A stretch of 59,913 nucleotides of DNA from CBFIHN01 sp965662575 (GTDB taxonomy: Bacteria > Pseudomonadota > Gammaproteobacteria > Francisellales > CACEW01). Below the pieces are notes generated by a model. The model ran no database searches, was not told where the DNA came from, and was given only the letters and a program-made list of their open reading frames with translations. Of the stretch, positions 42,050 to 51,599 are shown piece after piece. The translations under genes were made by a program, and so were the position numbers. Each line of letters begins with the position of its first letter. Position 1 is the stretch's first letter. The stretch lies in the NCBI GenBank assembly GCA_965662575.1, contig CBFIHN010000003.1:1-59913 (forward strand), written 5' to 3'.

Positions 42050-45000
42050 TTACTCCGCTATAAACTCACGCCACGGCTTTGCAACAATCATTCTACCATA
42101 AAGGCTCAGCAAACAACGTAGCATCAAGTGTGCACTCTGAAGGTTAGTGATTAATGGAATATGATGATCAATGGCCAAACGCCTTAAGGTAAATCCATCG
42201 GTAACTTGTGCTGAATGGCTCACCGCATTGCCTTGTGGAATATTGATAATCAAATCTACCTGCTGATTACGCAGCAAACCCGTTACATTTGGTGTCAGCG
42301 TCTCACTGGCCTTATAAACACGATGACTGTCAATCCCATGCATAGCTAAATAGTTATATGTGCCAGCAGTGGTATACAGCTCCCAACCTTGTTGGGCTAA
42401 TTGTTTAAGTGGCTCCAGCAGGCGGGGTTTTTTATCCTGGGCAATGCTAACAAATACACGCTTACCCTGGACTGTCTGCTCAGTCGCCATCCATGACAAA
42501 TAAAAAGCCTCCAGCAGATCGTCTCCCAAACAAGCCACCTCACCTGTTGACGCCATTTCAACATGTGCCACAGGGTTAGCACCTTTTAAACGGCTATAAG
42601 AGAACTGGGGTGATTTGACACCAACGTGGTCTAAATCTAAGGTGTTGTAGAGCTTTGGTTGATAACATCCCATGACCACTTCTGTTGCAATCTTAATAAA
42701 ATTATGTCCCGTCACTTTTGACACAAACGGGAACGAACGTGATGCACGCACATTGCACTCAATAACTTTAATCCAGTTATTTTTCGCAATAAACTGCATA
42801 TTAAAGGGGCCAGTAATATTTAAGGCTTTAACAATCTTACGACTAATACGTTTGGCACGGCGAATGGTTTCTAAATAGAGGTTCTGTGGTGGCAAGACAA
42901 TGGTTGCGTCACCCGAATGTACCCCCGCATTTTCAACATGTTCAGAAATGGCATAAATTTCAATCTTGCCCGCATTGGCAACACCGTCGATCTCAAGCTC
43001 TTTGCCTTCTTGAATAAAATCTGAAACGACCACCGGATGATCAGGTGACACCGTAGATGCTTGTGCCAGATAATCTTTCATATCTTGTTCAGAATAGACA
43101 ACATTCATCGCCGCACCAGATAAGACATAAGATGGACGAATTAACACGGGATAACCCACACGATTGGCAAATTCATAGGCTTTATGTAAATCCGTTGCCG
43201 CACACCACGCGGGCTGATCGATATTGAGGCTATTTAAAAGCGAAGAAAACTTCTCCCGGTCTTCGGCCGTATTAATTCGTTCTGGTGGCGTGCCTAAAAT
43301 GGGGTAACCGGCTTGATGCAGTGGCATCACTAGATTATTAGCCACCTGACCACCAACCCCGACCATGATTCCGCGCAGATTTTCAAAATCTGCGATATCT
43401 TGCACACGCTCTAAAGAGAGCTGTTCAAAATACAAACGATCTGATTCATCATAATCAGTAGACACGGTTTCAGGATTAGCGTTGATAAAAATAGCGGTTT
43501 CGCCAAGTTGCTTTAAAGTTCGAGACGTCGTCACACCTGACCAATCAAATTCAACTGATGAACCAATACTATACGGCCCTGAGCCCAAAATAATCGTTGC
43601 GGCTTGTGCCGAAGGTTGCAAATCATGCTCGCAGCCATGGTATGTCATATAAAGATAATTGGTTTCTGCATCAAATTCACCAGCCAATGTATCGATTTGT
43701 TTGACCACGGGTGTAATACCCATGGCAATACGCTGTGCGCGAATTTCCTGTGTCTGCTGACGAGTTAAACGCGCGATACTATGATCAGAAAAACCGAGTT
43801 GCTTCGCGGTTTTAAGTTTCTCGGCAGTTAACTTGTCCGATGCTAGGATATTAGCAAACAACGCCATTGTTTGTACGTGATGCAAAAACCATAAATCAAT
43901 CTGTGACAATCGATGCGCATGGTGCAAATCGCCCCCCTGTTTAAAGAAACGATATAGCGCAAATAAACGTTTGTCAGTCGCATATTGAATTTCATGTTCA
44001 AGATCATCAATTGCTTGGCAATAGTCATCAATATCCGCAACACCAATGTTCAACATTCCAACGGCTTTTTGTAAGGCTTCTGGAAATGAGCGACCAATGG
44101 CCATTACCTCACCAACACTTTTCATTTCTGTGCCAATATAGCGCTCAGCACCTTTCAATTTATGCGTATCCCAACGGGGAATTTTTACCACAATGTAATC
44201 TAAAGCCGGTTCAAAATAAGCACAAGTTTTTTTGGTGACGCTATTTTTCAGCTCATGCAGCTGGTAACCCAAGGCCAATTTTGTCGCGACAAAAGCCAAT
44301 GGGTAGCCAGTCGCCTTTGATGCTAGAGCACTCGAACGTGATAAGCGTGGATTGATTTCTATCACTCGATATTCACTGGTCTCAAGATTAAAGGCATATT
44401 GAATATTACATTCACCAACAATATGAAAATGATTGGCAACATCAATTGCCACCTTACGCAGCAGATGGTATTCGCGGTTATCCAACGATTGAGATGGGGA
44501 GACAACGATACTTTCGCCCGTATGGATACCCATCGGATCAAAGTTTTCCATGTTGCAAACCGTTAAGACATTGCCCGCCGAGTCACGCACAATTTCGTAT
44601 TCAAATTCACTCCAACCAATTAAATTTTCTTCAATCAAAACCTGGGGCGCAACGCTCAATGTCTTTTGCACTTTATCGCGCAGTTCTGTTTCATCGCGGA
44701 CAATACCTGACCCCAAACCCCCTAAGGAAAACGCAGAACGCATCATTAGGGGGTAACCCACGGCTTTAGCTGCTGCCAGTGCAGCATCTAAGGTTTCAAC
44801 ACCAAAACTTTTTGCACTATCGATGCCAATTTTATCTAACTCTGCCTTAAATCGTGCACGATCTTCTGATAAACGAATTGTGTCTGTACTCGACCCTAAC
44901 ACCCTGACATTGTACTGTCTTAATACACCGGCATCTTCTAGTGCCAGACCAAGGTTTAACGCTGTTTGTCCCCCAAAGCTTAATAACACGGCATCCGGTT

Positions 45001-45235
45001 TCTCTTTTGCAATAATTTGCGTCACGGTATCGACATTCAATGGCTGCAAATAAACGTCATCCGCCATCTCGGCGTCCGTTTGAATGGTTGCAATATTGGG
45101 ATTGACCAACAACACACGAATGCCTTCTTCTTTTAAGGCTTTGATCGCTTGCGAACCTGAGTAATCAAATTCCCCGGCCTGACTAATCCTCAGTCCACCA
45201 GAGCCTAATAATAGAACAGTCTTGATTGATTGCAC
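42050..45235 (-). CDS. carB: Carbamoyl-phosphate synthase large subunit, eukaryote/CAD-like clade
   Basis: Makes carbamoyl phosphate for pyrimidines and arginine. It is 1061 aa with the usual two ATP-grasp halves, an oligomerisation region (about 400-545) and a C-terminal MGS-like allosteric domain (about 930-1061). Sequence motifs are those of animal CAD and Bacteroidetes CarB rather than proteobacterial CarB: GSGGLRISQAGEFDYSGSQA, SLGGLGSG, VVKIPRWD, GSGPYSIGSSVEFDW, YVLSGAAMNV, ISEHVENAGVHSGDAT and IECNVRASRSFPFVSK. The GTG at 45235 has AAGGA 6 nt upstream and gives a family-like start; an ATG at 45271 is in frame. carA is not adjacent. Confidence 0.95.
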   Translation of the reverse strand: MQSIKTVLLLGSGGLRISQAGEFDYSGSQAIKALKEEGIRVLLVNPNIATIQTDAEMADDVYLQPLNVDTVTQIIAKEKPDAVLLSFGGQTALNLGLALEDAGVLRQYNVRVLGSSTDTIRLSEDRARFKAELDKIGIDSAKSFGVETLDAALAAAKAVGYPLMMRSAFSLGGLGSGIVRDETELRDKVQKTLSVAPQVLIEENLIGWSEFEYEIVRDSAGNVLTVCNMENFDPMGIHTGESIVVSPSQSLDNREYHLLRKVAIDVANHFHIVGECNIQYAFNLETSEYRVIEINPRLSRSSALASKATGYPLAFVATKLALGYQLHELKNSVTKKTCAYFEPALDYIVVKIPRWDTHKLKGAERYIGTEMKSVGEVMAIGRSFPEALQKAVGMLNIGVADIDDYCQAIDDLEHEIQYATDKRLFALYRFFKQGGDLHHAHRLSQIDLWFLHHVQTMALFANILASDKLTAEKLKTAKQLGFSDHSIARLTRQQTQEIRAQRIAMGITPVVKQIDTLAGEFDAETNYLYMTYHGCEHDLQPSAQAATIILGSGPYSIGSSVEFDWSGVTTSRTLKQLGETAIFINANPETVSTDYDESDRLYFEQLSLERVQDIADFENLRGIMVGVGGQVANNLVMPLHQAGYPILGTPPERINTAEDREKFSSLLNSLNIDQPAWCAATDLHKAYEFANRVGYPVLIRPSYVLSGAAMNVVYSEQDMKDYLAQASTVSPDHPVVVSDFIQEGKELEIDGVANAGKIEIYAISEHVENAGVHSGDATIVLPPQNLYLETIRRAKRISRKIVKALNITGPFNMQFIAKNNWIKVIECNVRASRSFPFVSKVTGHNFIKIATEVVMGCYQPKLYNTLDLDHVGVKSPQFSYSRLKGANPVAHVEMASTGEVACLGDDLLEAFYLSWMATEQTVQGKRVFVSIAQDKKPRLLEPLKQLAQQGWELYTTAGTYNYLAMHGIDSHRVYKASETLTPNVTGLLRNQQVDLIINIPQGNAVSHSAQVTDGFTLRRLAIDHHIPLITNLQSAHLMLRCLLSLYGRMIVAKPWREFIAE

Positions 45236-45361
45236 GCTAAATCCTTGGCTAAAAACAAATCGCTTAAGCATATCATACCGAATAGCATCACCCTACAGCT
45301 TGAACCATAAACTAAAAAAAGGTTAGGATTAGGCCGCATTCATTAACCCAGTTGCAAACTG

Positions 45362-46630
45362 ATGGAACCTGACAGCACCCACGCAACCGCCTACTACACC
45401 AAAGCCATTATTATTTTCATTCTGATGGCAACTTTTCTTGCTTTTGAAATGGCTTTACAAGTTTCCCCAGGCGTGATGACAACACAACTCATCCAGGCAC
45501 TGAAACTGAGTGCGTTTGGTTTAGGCATTCTTTCTGGCTTCTACTTTGTCACTTACACGTTGATGCAAATTCCCTCAGGCTTACTTTATGATCGTGCTAA
45601 TTTTCGCCTGTTGGTCACCACGGCAATTTTAATTTGTAGTTTGGGTGTTGCCCTATTTGGTAGTTCTGAGGGCATTGTAACTGGCTCAGTTTCTCGCCTG
45701 TTGATGGGGTTTGGCTCAGCATTTGCATTTTTATCGGTGTTAACAGTGGCCGCGCGCTACTTTCCCGCAAGATATTTTGCTCTGTTAACTGGATTAGCCC
45801 AAATGCTAGCGGCGATTGGCGGCATGGCTGGTGAATTACCCATTGCCGCGATGGTCGACCACTTTGGTTGGCGCCATAGCTTATGGATTCTCGCGATTTT
45901 TGGTTTAATGCTTGCTTTAGTTATTTGGTTTTTTATTCGCAAACCCAAACAAGCACCACAAGCAGAACTGCAAAGTGAGCCTGTTTGGCACAGTCTGACA
46001 GCCATCTGTCAAAAGCGCCAAACGTGGATGGCCGGACTCTATGCCTTTTTTAATTGGGCACCCATTACTGCTTTTGCCTCCCTGTGGGGCGTGCCATTCA
46101 TTCGTACTGCCTATCAAATGAGCACCACCGAAGCTGCAGGGCTATGTGCTTTAATCTGGCTGGGTATTGGTGTTGCTAGTCCTATCATCGGTGGTATCTC
46201 TGACTGGATTGGAAGACGTAATCCACTGATGGCACTGATGGCCTTACTTGGTCTAGTCAGCATGGCCATCGTCATTTATGTGCCTCACTTACCTGTGATG
46301 ATATTGGGTTTATTACTCTTTGTCTCTGGTATGGGATCTGGTGGTCAAATTTTAAGTTTTGCCGTGGTCAAAGATGGTAGTTCACGCAAACGGGTGTCAA
46401 CAACGATTGGTTTTAACAATATGGCTGTCGTTGCCAGTGGATTCCTCGTTCAACCACTCATTGGCAAACTGATTTCTTGGGGCAGTGGTCATGGCGCAGC
46501 CCCTGGGCAAGTGACTTATACTCTGGCGGACTTCCATCGCTCACTGAGCTTAATCCCTATTTTTTATGGCATCTGCTTATTCTTGGCTCTATTCGGTATT
46601 CAAGAGACCTACTGTAAAGCCAGTGATTAG
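45362..46630 (+). CDS. MFS transporter
   Basis: A 422-residue, 12-helix carrier. GLLYDRANFRLLV (about 74-86) is the helix 2-3 loop, and GSAFAFLSVLTVAARYFPARYFAL (about 117 onward) is the block shared with the paralogue at 39262-40536. GGISDWIGRRNPL marks the second-half loop. Divergent from carB across a 126-bp gap. The substrate is unknown. Confidence 0.85.
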   Translation: MEPDSTHATAYYTKAIIIFILMATFLAFEMALQVSPGVMTTQLIQALKLSAFGLGILSGFYFVTYTLMQIPSGLLYDRANFRLLVTTAILICSLGVALFGSSEGIVTGSVSRLLMGFGSAFAFLSVLTVAARYFPARYFALLTGLAQMLAAIGGMAGELPIAAMVDHFGWRHSLWILAIFGLMLALVIWFFIRKPKQAPQAELQSEPVWHSLTAICQKRQTWMAGLYAFFNWAPITAFASLWGVPFIRTAYQMSTTEAAGLCALIWLGIGVASPIIGGISDWIGRRNPLMALMALLGLVSMAIVIYVPHLPVMILGLLLFVSGMGSGGQILSFAVVKDGSSRKRVSTTIGFNNMAVVASGFLVQPLIGKLISWGSGHGAAPGQVTYTLADFHRSLSLIPIFYGICLFLALFGIQETYCKASD

Positions 46631-46647
46631 CATTCTGGTTAGTGATT

Positions 46648-47631
46648 ATGCAGACAAACCTTTACCCCTGGCAAGAAAAAAACTGGCAACAGTTTGAACA
46701 ACGTTTTCAACAACAGAAACAACCACATGCCTTACTATTTGCCGGACAAGTAGGCCTTGGCAAATATCATTTTGCATGCCATGCTGCACAATATTTGCTG
46801 TGTGCACAACACCAAGCATGTGGTCAATGTAAGGCTTGCCATTTATTCTCTGCTAACACACACGCAGATTTTCTCTGCATTGAACCAGAAGGAAAGTCAC
46901 AAACGATTAAAGTCGATCAGATTCGTGAATTAACCGATTTTATTGCCAGCCGTCCGCAACAAGGTGATTATCGTGTCATCATTATTCACCATGCCGAGCG
47001 AATGAATACAGCCGCAAGTAATGCCCTATTGAAATCACTTGAAGAGCCTGGCGAACACTGTGTATTTTTCTTAACCAGCGCTCAACCCATGCAACTACTA
47101 GCAACTGTACGTAGCCGTTTACAAATGATGCTATTTCATGCATCGCTGGAACAAAGTCAACACTGGCTAGAACAACAGTCATTAAAAACCGATTTATCAC
47201 TAGCGGAACTATGGGCGTTAAATCCTGGCTCACCATTACAAATTCCAGCCATGATAGACAGTGGCAATTTGAGTCAACAACTGGCATTTATTTCACAACT
47301 GCTCACAGGAACCCACCCTATTGCACTAGCCGAACGCTATAAAGACCAGCCAGCGACGACAGTTTTACATTGGTTAGTGAACGCGTTAACAGATGTTTTA
47401 AAAGCGCAATCTGGCATCGATCACCTCCGTTACCTGAGTTACGCACCACAACTACAGCAATATGCGCAAACCATCGATCCCATCAAAGCGTTTAATTTAT
47501 TAGATCATTGCCACAAAATACAGGCCAGCTTGCAACAAGCGGTTGCTTTAAATACACAACTGCTACTTGAAGAAACTTTGATTTATTGGCACAGGCTAAG
47601 GCTCAAAACCGAGTCTATGGCTCATCAATGA
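46648..47631 (+). CDS. holB: DNA polymerase III subunit delta'
   Basis: The stator subunit of the clamp loader. It is 327 aa from the ATG at 46648 (a GTG at 46642 is in frame). AAA+ fold with a P-loop-like GQVGLGKYHF that lacks the catalytic Thr/Ser, as expected for the ATPase-inactive delta'. The zinc module is CAQHQACGQCKAC (about 50-62). RMNTAASNALLKSLEEPGE (about 111-129) is the family sensor region. The arginine-finger motif SRC is SRL here. It converges on the MurQ-like gene with a 17-bp 3' overlap. Confidence 0.93.
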   Translation: MQTNLYPWQEKNWQQFEQRFQQQKQPHALLFAGQVGLGKYHFACHAAQYLLCAQHQACGQCKACHLFSANTHADFLCIEPEGKSQTIKVDQIRELTDFIASRPQQGDYRVIIIHHAERMNTAASNALLKSLEEPGEHCVFFLTSAQPMQLLATVRSRLQMMLFHASLEQSQHWLEQQSLKTDLSLAELWALNPGSPLQIPAMIDSGNLSQQLAFISQLLTGTHPIALAERYKDQPATTVLHWLVNALTDVLKAQSGIDHLRYLSYAPQLQQYAQTIDPIKAFNLLDHCHKIQASLQQAVALNTQLLLEETLIYWHRLRLKTESMAHQ

Positions 47632-49063
47632 ATTCCCGATACACCAAATCAACAATCGACTGCCCTGGTTGTAACTGTGCTGTTTTTTCCAAAACCAAAT
47701 GCGCAACTTGCCGATAATCGCCACACAGATCGTGCTGCGCCAAACGAAATAACACATAGCGTACGGCGCGATCAACTAACTTCGCATTACTCGGTTTTAA
47801 CTGCACCATGATATTGCCTTGGTAATACCCCATACGCCCCATCAACAAAGTTGAATGAAGATTTAATACGATTTTTAACCATAATTGTGACCAAAATGTG
47901 GCTACTGATTGTGGCAGTGCCAATCTAGCAGATAGTCGATCCAGAGAAAAGTAACACTGCTGATGATCATGGGCAATATTAAAACCATGCGCACTATCGA
48001 CGGTAGATTGAAGCTGACGCTCAGCTAAATAATCTGCCATTGTGTTAGGAAACTGCGACCAATTTAAGCAAAAACTCGGACGCTGTAATAATTGATCTAA
48101 TGCCAAGCTTTTATCTGCACCAATAGCTATACCATACAACGCACCGCGCCCCAAATTTGGCAAGTTAAATGTTGGCGCACGTTCTGTGAGATCGGCTAAC
48201 ACACCCAAAGCTAATGATAACGATGTGCGATAACACACCGGCTGCTGGCGTTGATAACATTGTGCTTCAAATGCAATGAGGTCACTCATACTCCGTAAAT
48301 CTTGTTGTAAAAAATGTTGTCTAAAGTCTGTGAACTCTGATCGCCACGTCTTGCGGTCAAACAATAAAACTCGTGCTAGTGCTAGCCATTGTGCCGTTGT
48401 TGCTTGCAGCCTTGTACTGCCTGTTAACGCCATGGGCCCAACATCAAGCAACAAAGAGTGCACCATTTTCTCGGCTAATGGATGTTTAGGATGACGTGCT
48501 AACAATTGATCCGCCGGGTTGCTATGGACTAACCAGGGGGCATGGTGACTATGGGCAACCGCGTAATTCAGTGCTGATAAAATAAAGGGAGAACTCCCAC
48601 TTGCACTGAGACCGATCAATAAATCATTCTCCTTAAAGCCCTGCTGCTGCAATTGCTTAATGGCTAACGCTTGTCCATCCTCAAATCCCTCAACGGCTTC
48701 TAGTAAGGCAATATCTCCGCCAGCAATCACACTATGAACACTGTCAGCAAGACCTTGTTGTCGTGACAATGCTTCAATCAATGCCGCCGCACGACCGCTG
48801 GAACCACAACCAACTAAAAAAATACGTCCTTGTTGTGACACCTCTTGGCATTGGGCTGCTAGTTGCGCTAGCAGCGATTCTTGCTGCGCAATGCAAGCAA
48901 AAACCGGCGCCTCAGCTTGTTGCATGAGGTCAATAGCAGATGGCAAATGTGCTTGTGCAAGTTGTGATAACTCCGCCGTTTTGGGATTGGGTTGCTCGGT
49001 TGTTAGTGGCGTGGCGAACGTTGTGTTATAGGCCTGCCAAAAGTGCTGTTGATTAATCGCCAT
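47615..49063 (-). CDS. MurQ/GCKR-like double-SIS protein, putative MurNAc-6-P etherase
   Basis: 482 aa, against about 298 for bacterial MurQ. The N-terminal part is MurQ-like: TEQPNPKT, VGCGSSGR (about 84-91), AGGDIALLEAVEGFEDG (about 114-130), SASGSSPF and GPMALTGSTRLQATTAQ (209-225). In MurQ the next helix follows directly; here about 160 residues intervene before LKIVLNLHSTLLMGRMGYYQ and QLKPSNAKL (421-429). GCKR has its second SIS domain at the same place. The glutamate of the EAVEG motif is present, but the other catalytic glutamate expected in the GR-x7-E region is displaced. Neighbours anmK and nagA support a role in muropeptide recycling. It starts 11 bp inside anmK. Confidence 0.82.
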   Translation of the reverse strand: MAINQQHFWQAYNTTFATPLTTEQPNPKTAELSQLAQAHLPSAIDLMQQAEAPVFACIAQQESLLAQLAAQCQEVSQQGRIFLVGCGSSGRAAALIEALSRQQGLADSVHSVIAGGDIALLEAVEGFEDGQALAIKQLQQQGFKENDLLIGLSASGSSPFILSALNYAVAHSHHAPWLVHSNPADQLLARHPKHPLAEKMVHSLLLDVGPMALTGSTRLQATTAQWLALARVLLFDRKTWRSEFTDFRQHFLQQDLRSMSDLIAFEAQCYQRQQPVCYRTSLSLALGVLADLTERAPTFNLPNLGRGALYGIAIGADKSLALDQLLQRPSFCLNWSQFPNTMADYLAERQLQSTVDSAHGFNIAHDHQQCYFSLDRLSARLALPQSVATFWSQLWLKIVLNLHSTLLMGRMGYYQGNIMVQLKPSNAKLVDRAVRYVLFRLAQHDLCGDYRQVAHLVLEKTAQLQPGQSIVDLVYREFIDEP

Positions 49064-50147
49064 GCCAAACACCACCTAACGTCACATCACAACGAGCACC
49101 AGTAACACGGGGAAGATTGGCCGATAAACCCTGGAGACGTCGATATGCTAGCCAAGCAAAACACATTGCTTCAATATAATCTGGGTCAACACCCAACATC
49201 TGTGTGCTCTCCACCGTCATATTAGGTAAATGTATGGCCAAACGCTCTAGCAAAAACGCATTATGTACACCGCCACCACAAACAAACAGCTCCCCATGAG
49301 TTTGATGCTTTTGCACGGATTGTGTGATAGACATTGCCGTTAGCTCGGTTAACGTACAGGCCACATCCGCTGCAGGTATTGTCGCGAAATGATCGAGCTG
49401 CTGTTGTAGCCATGGCAGATTAAACGTATCTCTCCCCGTACTTTTAGGCCAAGCGCTGGCAAAATAAGGGTGGTTAAGTAGTTGTGTCAGCAGTGGCTGA
49501 TGAAGTTTGCCCGATCGTGCCCAAACACCTCCGTCGTCATAAGCCATTTGTCTTTGCTGCATTGACCAAGCATCCATTAGCATATTACCCGGTCCTGTGT
49601 CATAACCAAGGACATCATGACAAGGTGATAGTACCGTCACATTGGCGATACCACCGATATTTAGCAGTGTGCGTTTTTTTTGCTTATCTGCAAATAATGC
49701 TTGATGAAAAGCTGGTACTAGCGGCGCACCTTGACCACCAAAGGCCATATCTTTGCGTCGAAAATCTGCAACGACACGGATTTGGGTCTTGGCAGCTAAC
49801 AGGTTGGGATCACCCAACTGCCATGTCTGACCTTTATCGGGATGATGAAAAATCGTTTGCCCATGACAGCCAATTGCCTCAATGGCCCTACCATCAATCG
49901 CTGTGGCACTGAGTGCTTGTAGAACAATATCGCTATAAATGATGGCTAATTGCTGATCAAGCGCGGCAATCTGAGATAAACGAACAGGATGGTGCTGAAT
50001 GTGCAGTAAATCAGCTTTTAAATCATCCGCATAGGCTTGATAACCACCATAGATTAAGCCACACTGATGTTCATCACATGCCATGATCGCGATATCGACA
50101 CCATCTAAACTGGTGCCACTCATGAGACCTATATAATATTTCTTCAT
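49053..50147 (-). CDS. anmK: Anhydro-N-acetylmuramic acid kinase
   Basis: Hydrolyses the 1,6-anhydro bond of anhydroMurNAc and phosphorylates the sugar to MurNAc-6-phosphate, in cell-wall recycling. It is 364 aa with an actin-like ATPase fold. Motifs: GLMSGTSLDGVDIA (about 7-20), ADFRRKDMAFGGQGAPLVPAF (near 125-145), LNIGGIANVTV and YDTGPGNMLMDAW with the catalytic Asp region. AAGAGA directly precedes the ATG. The product is the substrate of the coupled downstream MurQ-like gene. Confidence 0.95.
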   Translation of the reverse strand: MKKYYIGLMSGTSLDGVDIAIMACDEHQCGLIYGGYQAYADDLKADLLHIQHHPVRLSQIAALDQQLAIIYSDIVLQALSATAIDGRAIEAIGCHGQTIFHHPDKGQTWQLGDPNLLAAKTQIRVVADFRRKDMAFGGQGAPLVPAFHQALFADKQKKRTLLNIGGIANVTVLSPCHDVLGYDTGPGNMLMDAWSMQQRQMAYDDGGVWARSGKLHQPLLTQLLNHPYFASAWPKSTGRDTFNLPWLQQQLDHFATIPAADVACTLTELTAMSITQSVQKHQTHGELFVCGGGVHNAFLLERLAIHLPNMTVESTQMLGVDPDYIEAMCFAWLAYRRLQGLSANLPRVTGARCDVTLGGVWHGD

Positions 50148-50237
50148 TCTCTTATAATAAACTCATCCGCCATCAACAGCCGACTCATTTATCCCTAGTC
50201 AATATGTCGTCTATGCGGCAGAGCCCTAGCCATACAA

Positions 50238-50380
50238 GGGGACTGTTGCAAGCTGGCTTATAGCGAGCAATAGCTAGACGAAAAAAATTAAAAAAGCGGC
50301 GTTTATACCTAATCAACGAGCAGTTTTTCATTTTTTTCAACGATACGAGTGCCGCTAGAAATTGGTTTGCAATAGTCCCC
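50238..50380. repeat. MITE-like palindromic element, full copy B
   Basis: A 143-bp copy in the gap between anmK and the divergent nagA. The terminal inverted repeats are clearest here: GGGGACTGTTGCAA and TTGCAATAGTCCCC (one mismatch in 14). Same orientation as copies A and C. I see no obvious target duplication. It probably carries or displaces the nagA promoter, since it ends 30 bp before the start codon. Confidence 0.85.
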
Positions 50381-50410
50381 AGGGCGATGTCTTATCGGAA
50401 CGAATAAAAC

Positions 50411-51577
50411 ATGATCGATAACCTACCACAGCACTATCAAATCACCGGCCCATCCCTTTATACGGAAAATGGCGTGCTGGAGCAACACACGCTCGAGCTC
50501 AAAAAGGGGGTTATCAAAGCGATCTACCCTGATGACGATAACAACCCAACACTGCCGATCTATCGTTGGCCATCAGATTACTGTCTACTCCCCAGTTTTA
50601 TTGACCTACATATTCATGGCTGTCACGGTGTTGATGTCATGGATGCATCGATCGAGAGTTTGCAAACAATCAGCCATCACTTAACCACCCAGGGTGTGGG
50701 TGGTTTCTTGGCCACCACAATGACATCAAGCAACGAAGCAATAACAGCGGCACTGCAGGCAGTCCATCAAGCACAGATGAGTGGCGTAGCCCCTAATTTA
50801 CTGGGCGTACATCTCGAAGGGCCATTTCTCAACCCAGAAAAAATGGGTGCTCAACCTGGCGGATATATCCAAACAGCGAATATTAAGCTATTCGCACAGT
50901 GGCAACAAAGCTCGGGCAATGTAATCCGTCAAATTACCTTAGCACCAGAGATGCCTGGCGCAATGGATTTTATTCATTACCTACACACAACAGACCCTCA
51001 ATTGATTATCTCTGCGGGTCACTCCAATGCCAGTTGCCAACAAGCACGACAAGCCTTTGCTGCCGGCGTGAATCACTGTACACATTTACATAATGCGATG
51101 AGCGGCTTACACCACCGCCAACCAGGCTTAGCAACAGCGGTGATGTTAAGTGAATCAATCAGTGCTGAATTAATTGCCGATGGTATTCATGTTGCACCCG
51201 ACATGTTAAAACTGACCGTCAATGTTTTGGGCTGTGATCGCCTGGTTTTGGTTACTGACGCTATGTGTGCTCAAGGCTTAGGTCATGGTCAATTTACACT
51301 GGCTGGGCAGCAGGTCGCTGTTAGCAATGGTCAGGCTCGTCTAGCTAATGGCACACTCGCGGGCAGTGTTTTGCGCTTAGACCATGCGGTGAAGAATTTA
51401 TGTCGCGATACGAATATCTCATTGCTTGACGCTGTTCACATGGCTAGCCTCAACCCCGCACGAAAATTGGGCATTGACCATCAAGTTGGTTCCATAGCAG
51501 CAGGGAAACGTGCCAATCTGCAGCTGCGTGATCGAGAATTTAAACTTGTGCAAATTTTTGATTACGGTAGGATATAG
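50411..51577 (+). CDS. nagA: N-acetylglucosamine-6-phosphate deacetylase
   Basis: Deacetylates GlcNAc-6-P to GlcN-6-P, feeding amino-sugar reuse. It is 388 aa, an amidohydrolase TIM barrel. Metal and active-site motifs: DLHIHG (about 66-71), GVHLEGPFLNPEKMGAQ (near 135-151), SAGHSNA, THLHNAMSGLHHRQPG (near 225-240), IADGIHV and the catalytic Asp in LVTDAM. It is bracketed by copies B and C of the MITE-like element in the same orientation. It completes the route AnmK - MurQ-like - NagA. Confidence 0.95.
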   Translation: MIDNLPQHYQITGPSLYTENGVLEQHTLELKKGVIKAIYPDDDNNPTLPIYRWPSDYCLLPSFIDLHIHGCHGVDVMDASIESLQTISHHLTTQGVGGFLATTMTSSNEAITAALQAVHQAQMSGVAPNLLGVHLEGPFLNPEKMGAQPGGYIQTANIKLFAQWQQSSGNVIRQITLAPEMPGAMDFIHYLHTTDPQLIISAGHSNASCQQARQAFAAGVNHCTHLHNAMSGLHHRQPGLATAVMLSESISAELIADGIHVAPDMLKLTVNVLGCDRLVLVTDAMCAQGLGHGQFTLAGQQVAVSNGQARLANGTLAGSVLRLDHAVKNLCRDTNISLLDAVHMASLNPARKLGIDHQVGSIAAGKRANLQLRDREFKLVQIFDYGRI

Positions 51578-51599
51578 TCATCACAATTTAGTATGTGAT

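Noticed and set aside
49484..49912. 142-codon plus-strand frame antisense to anmK
   Set aside because: It lies wholly inside a strongly supported gene, has no Shine-Dalgarno and no recognisable protein features; an antisense shadow.
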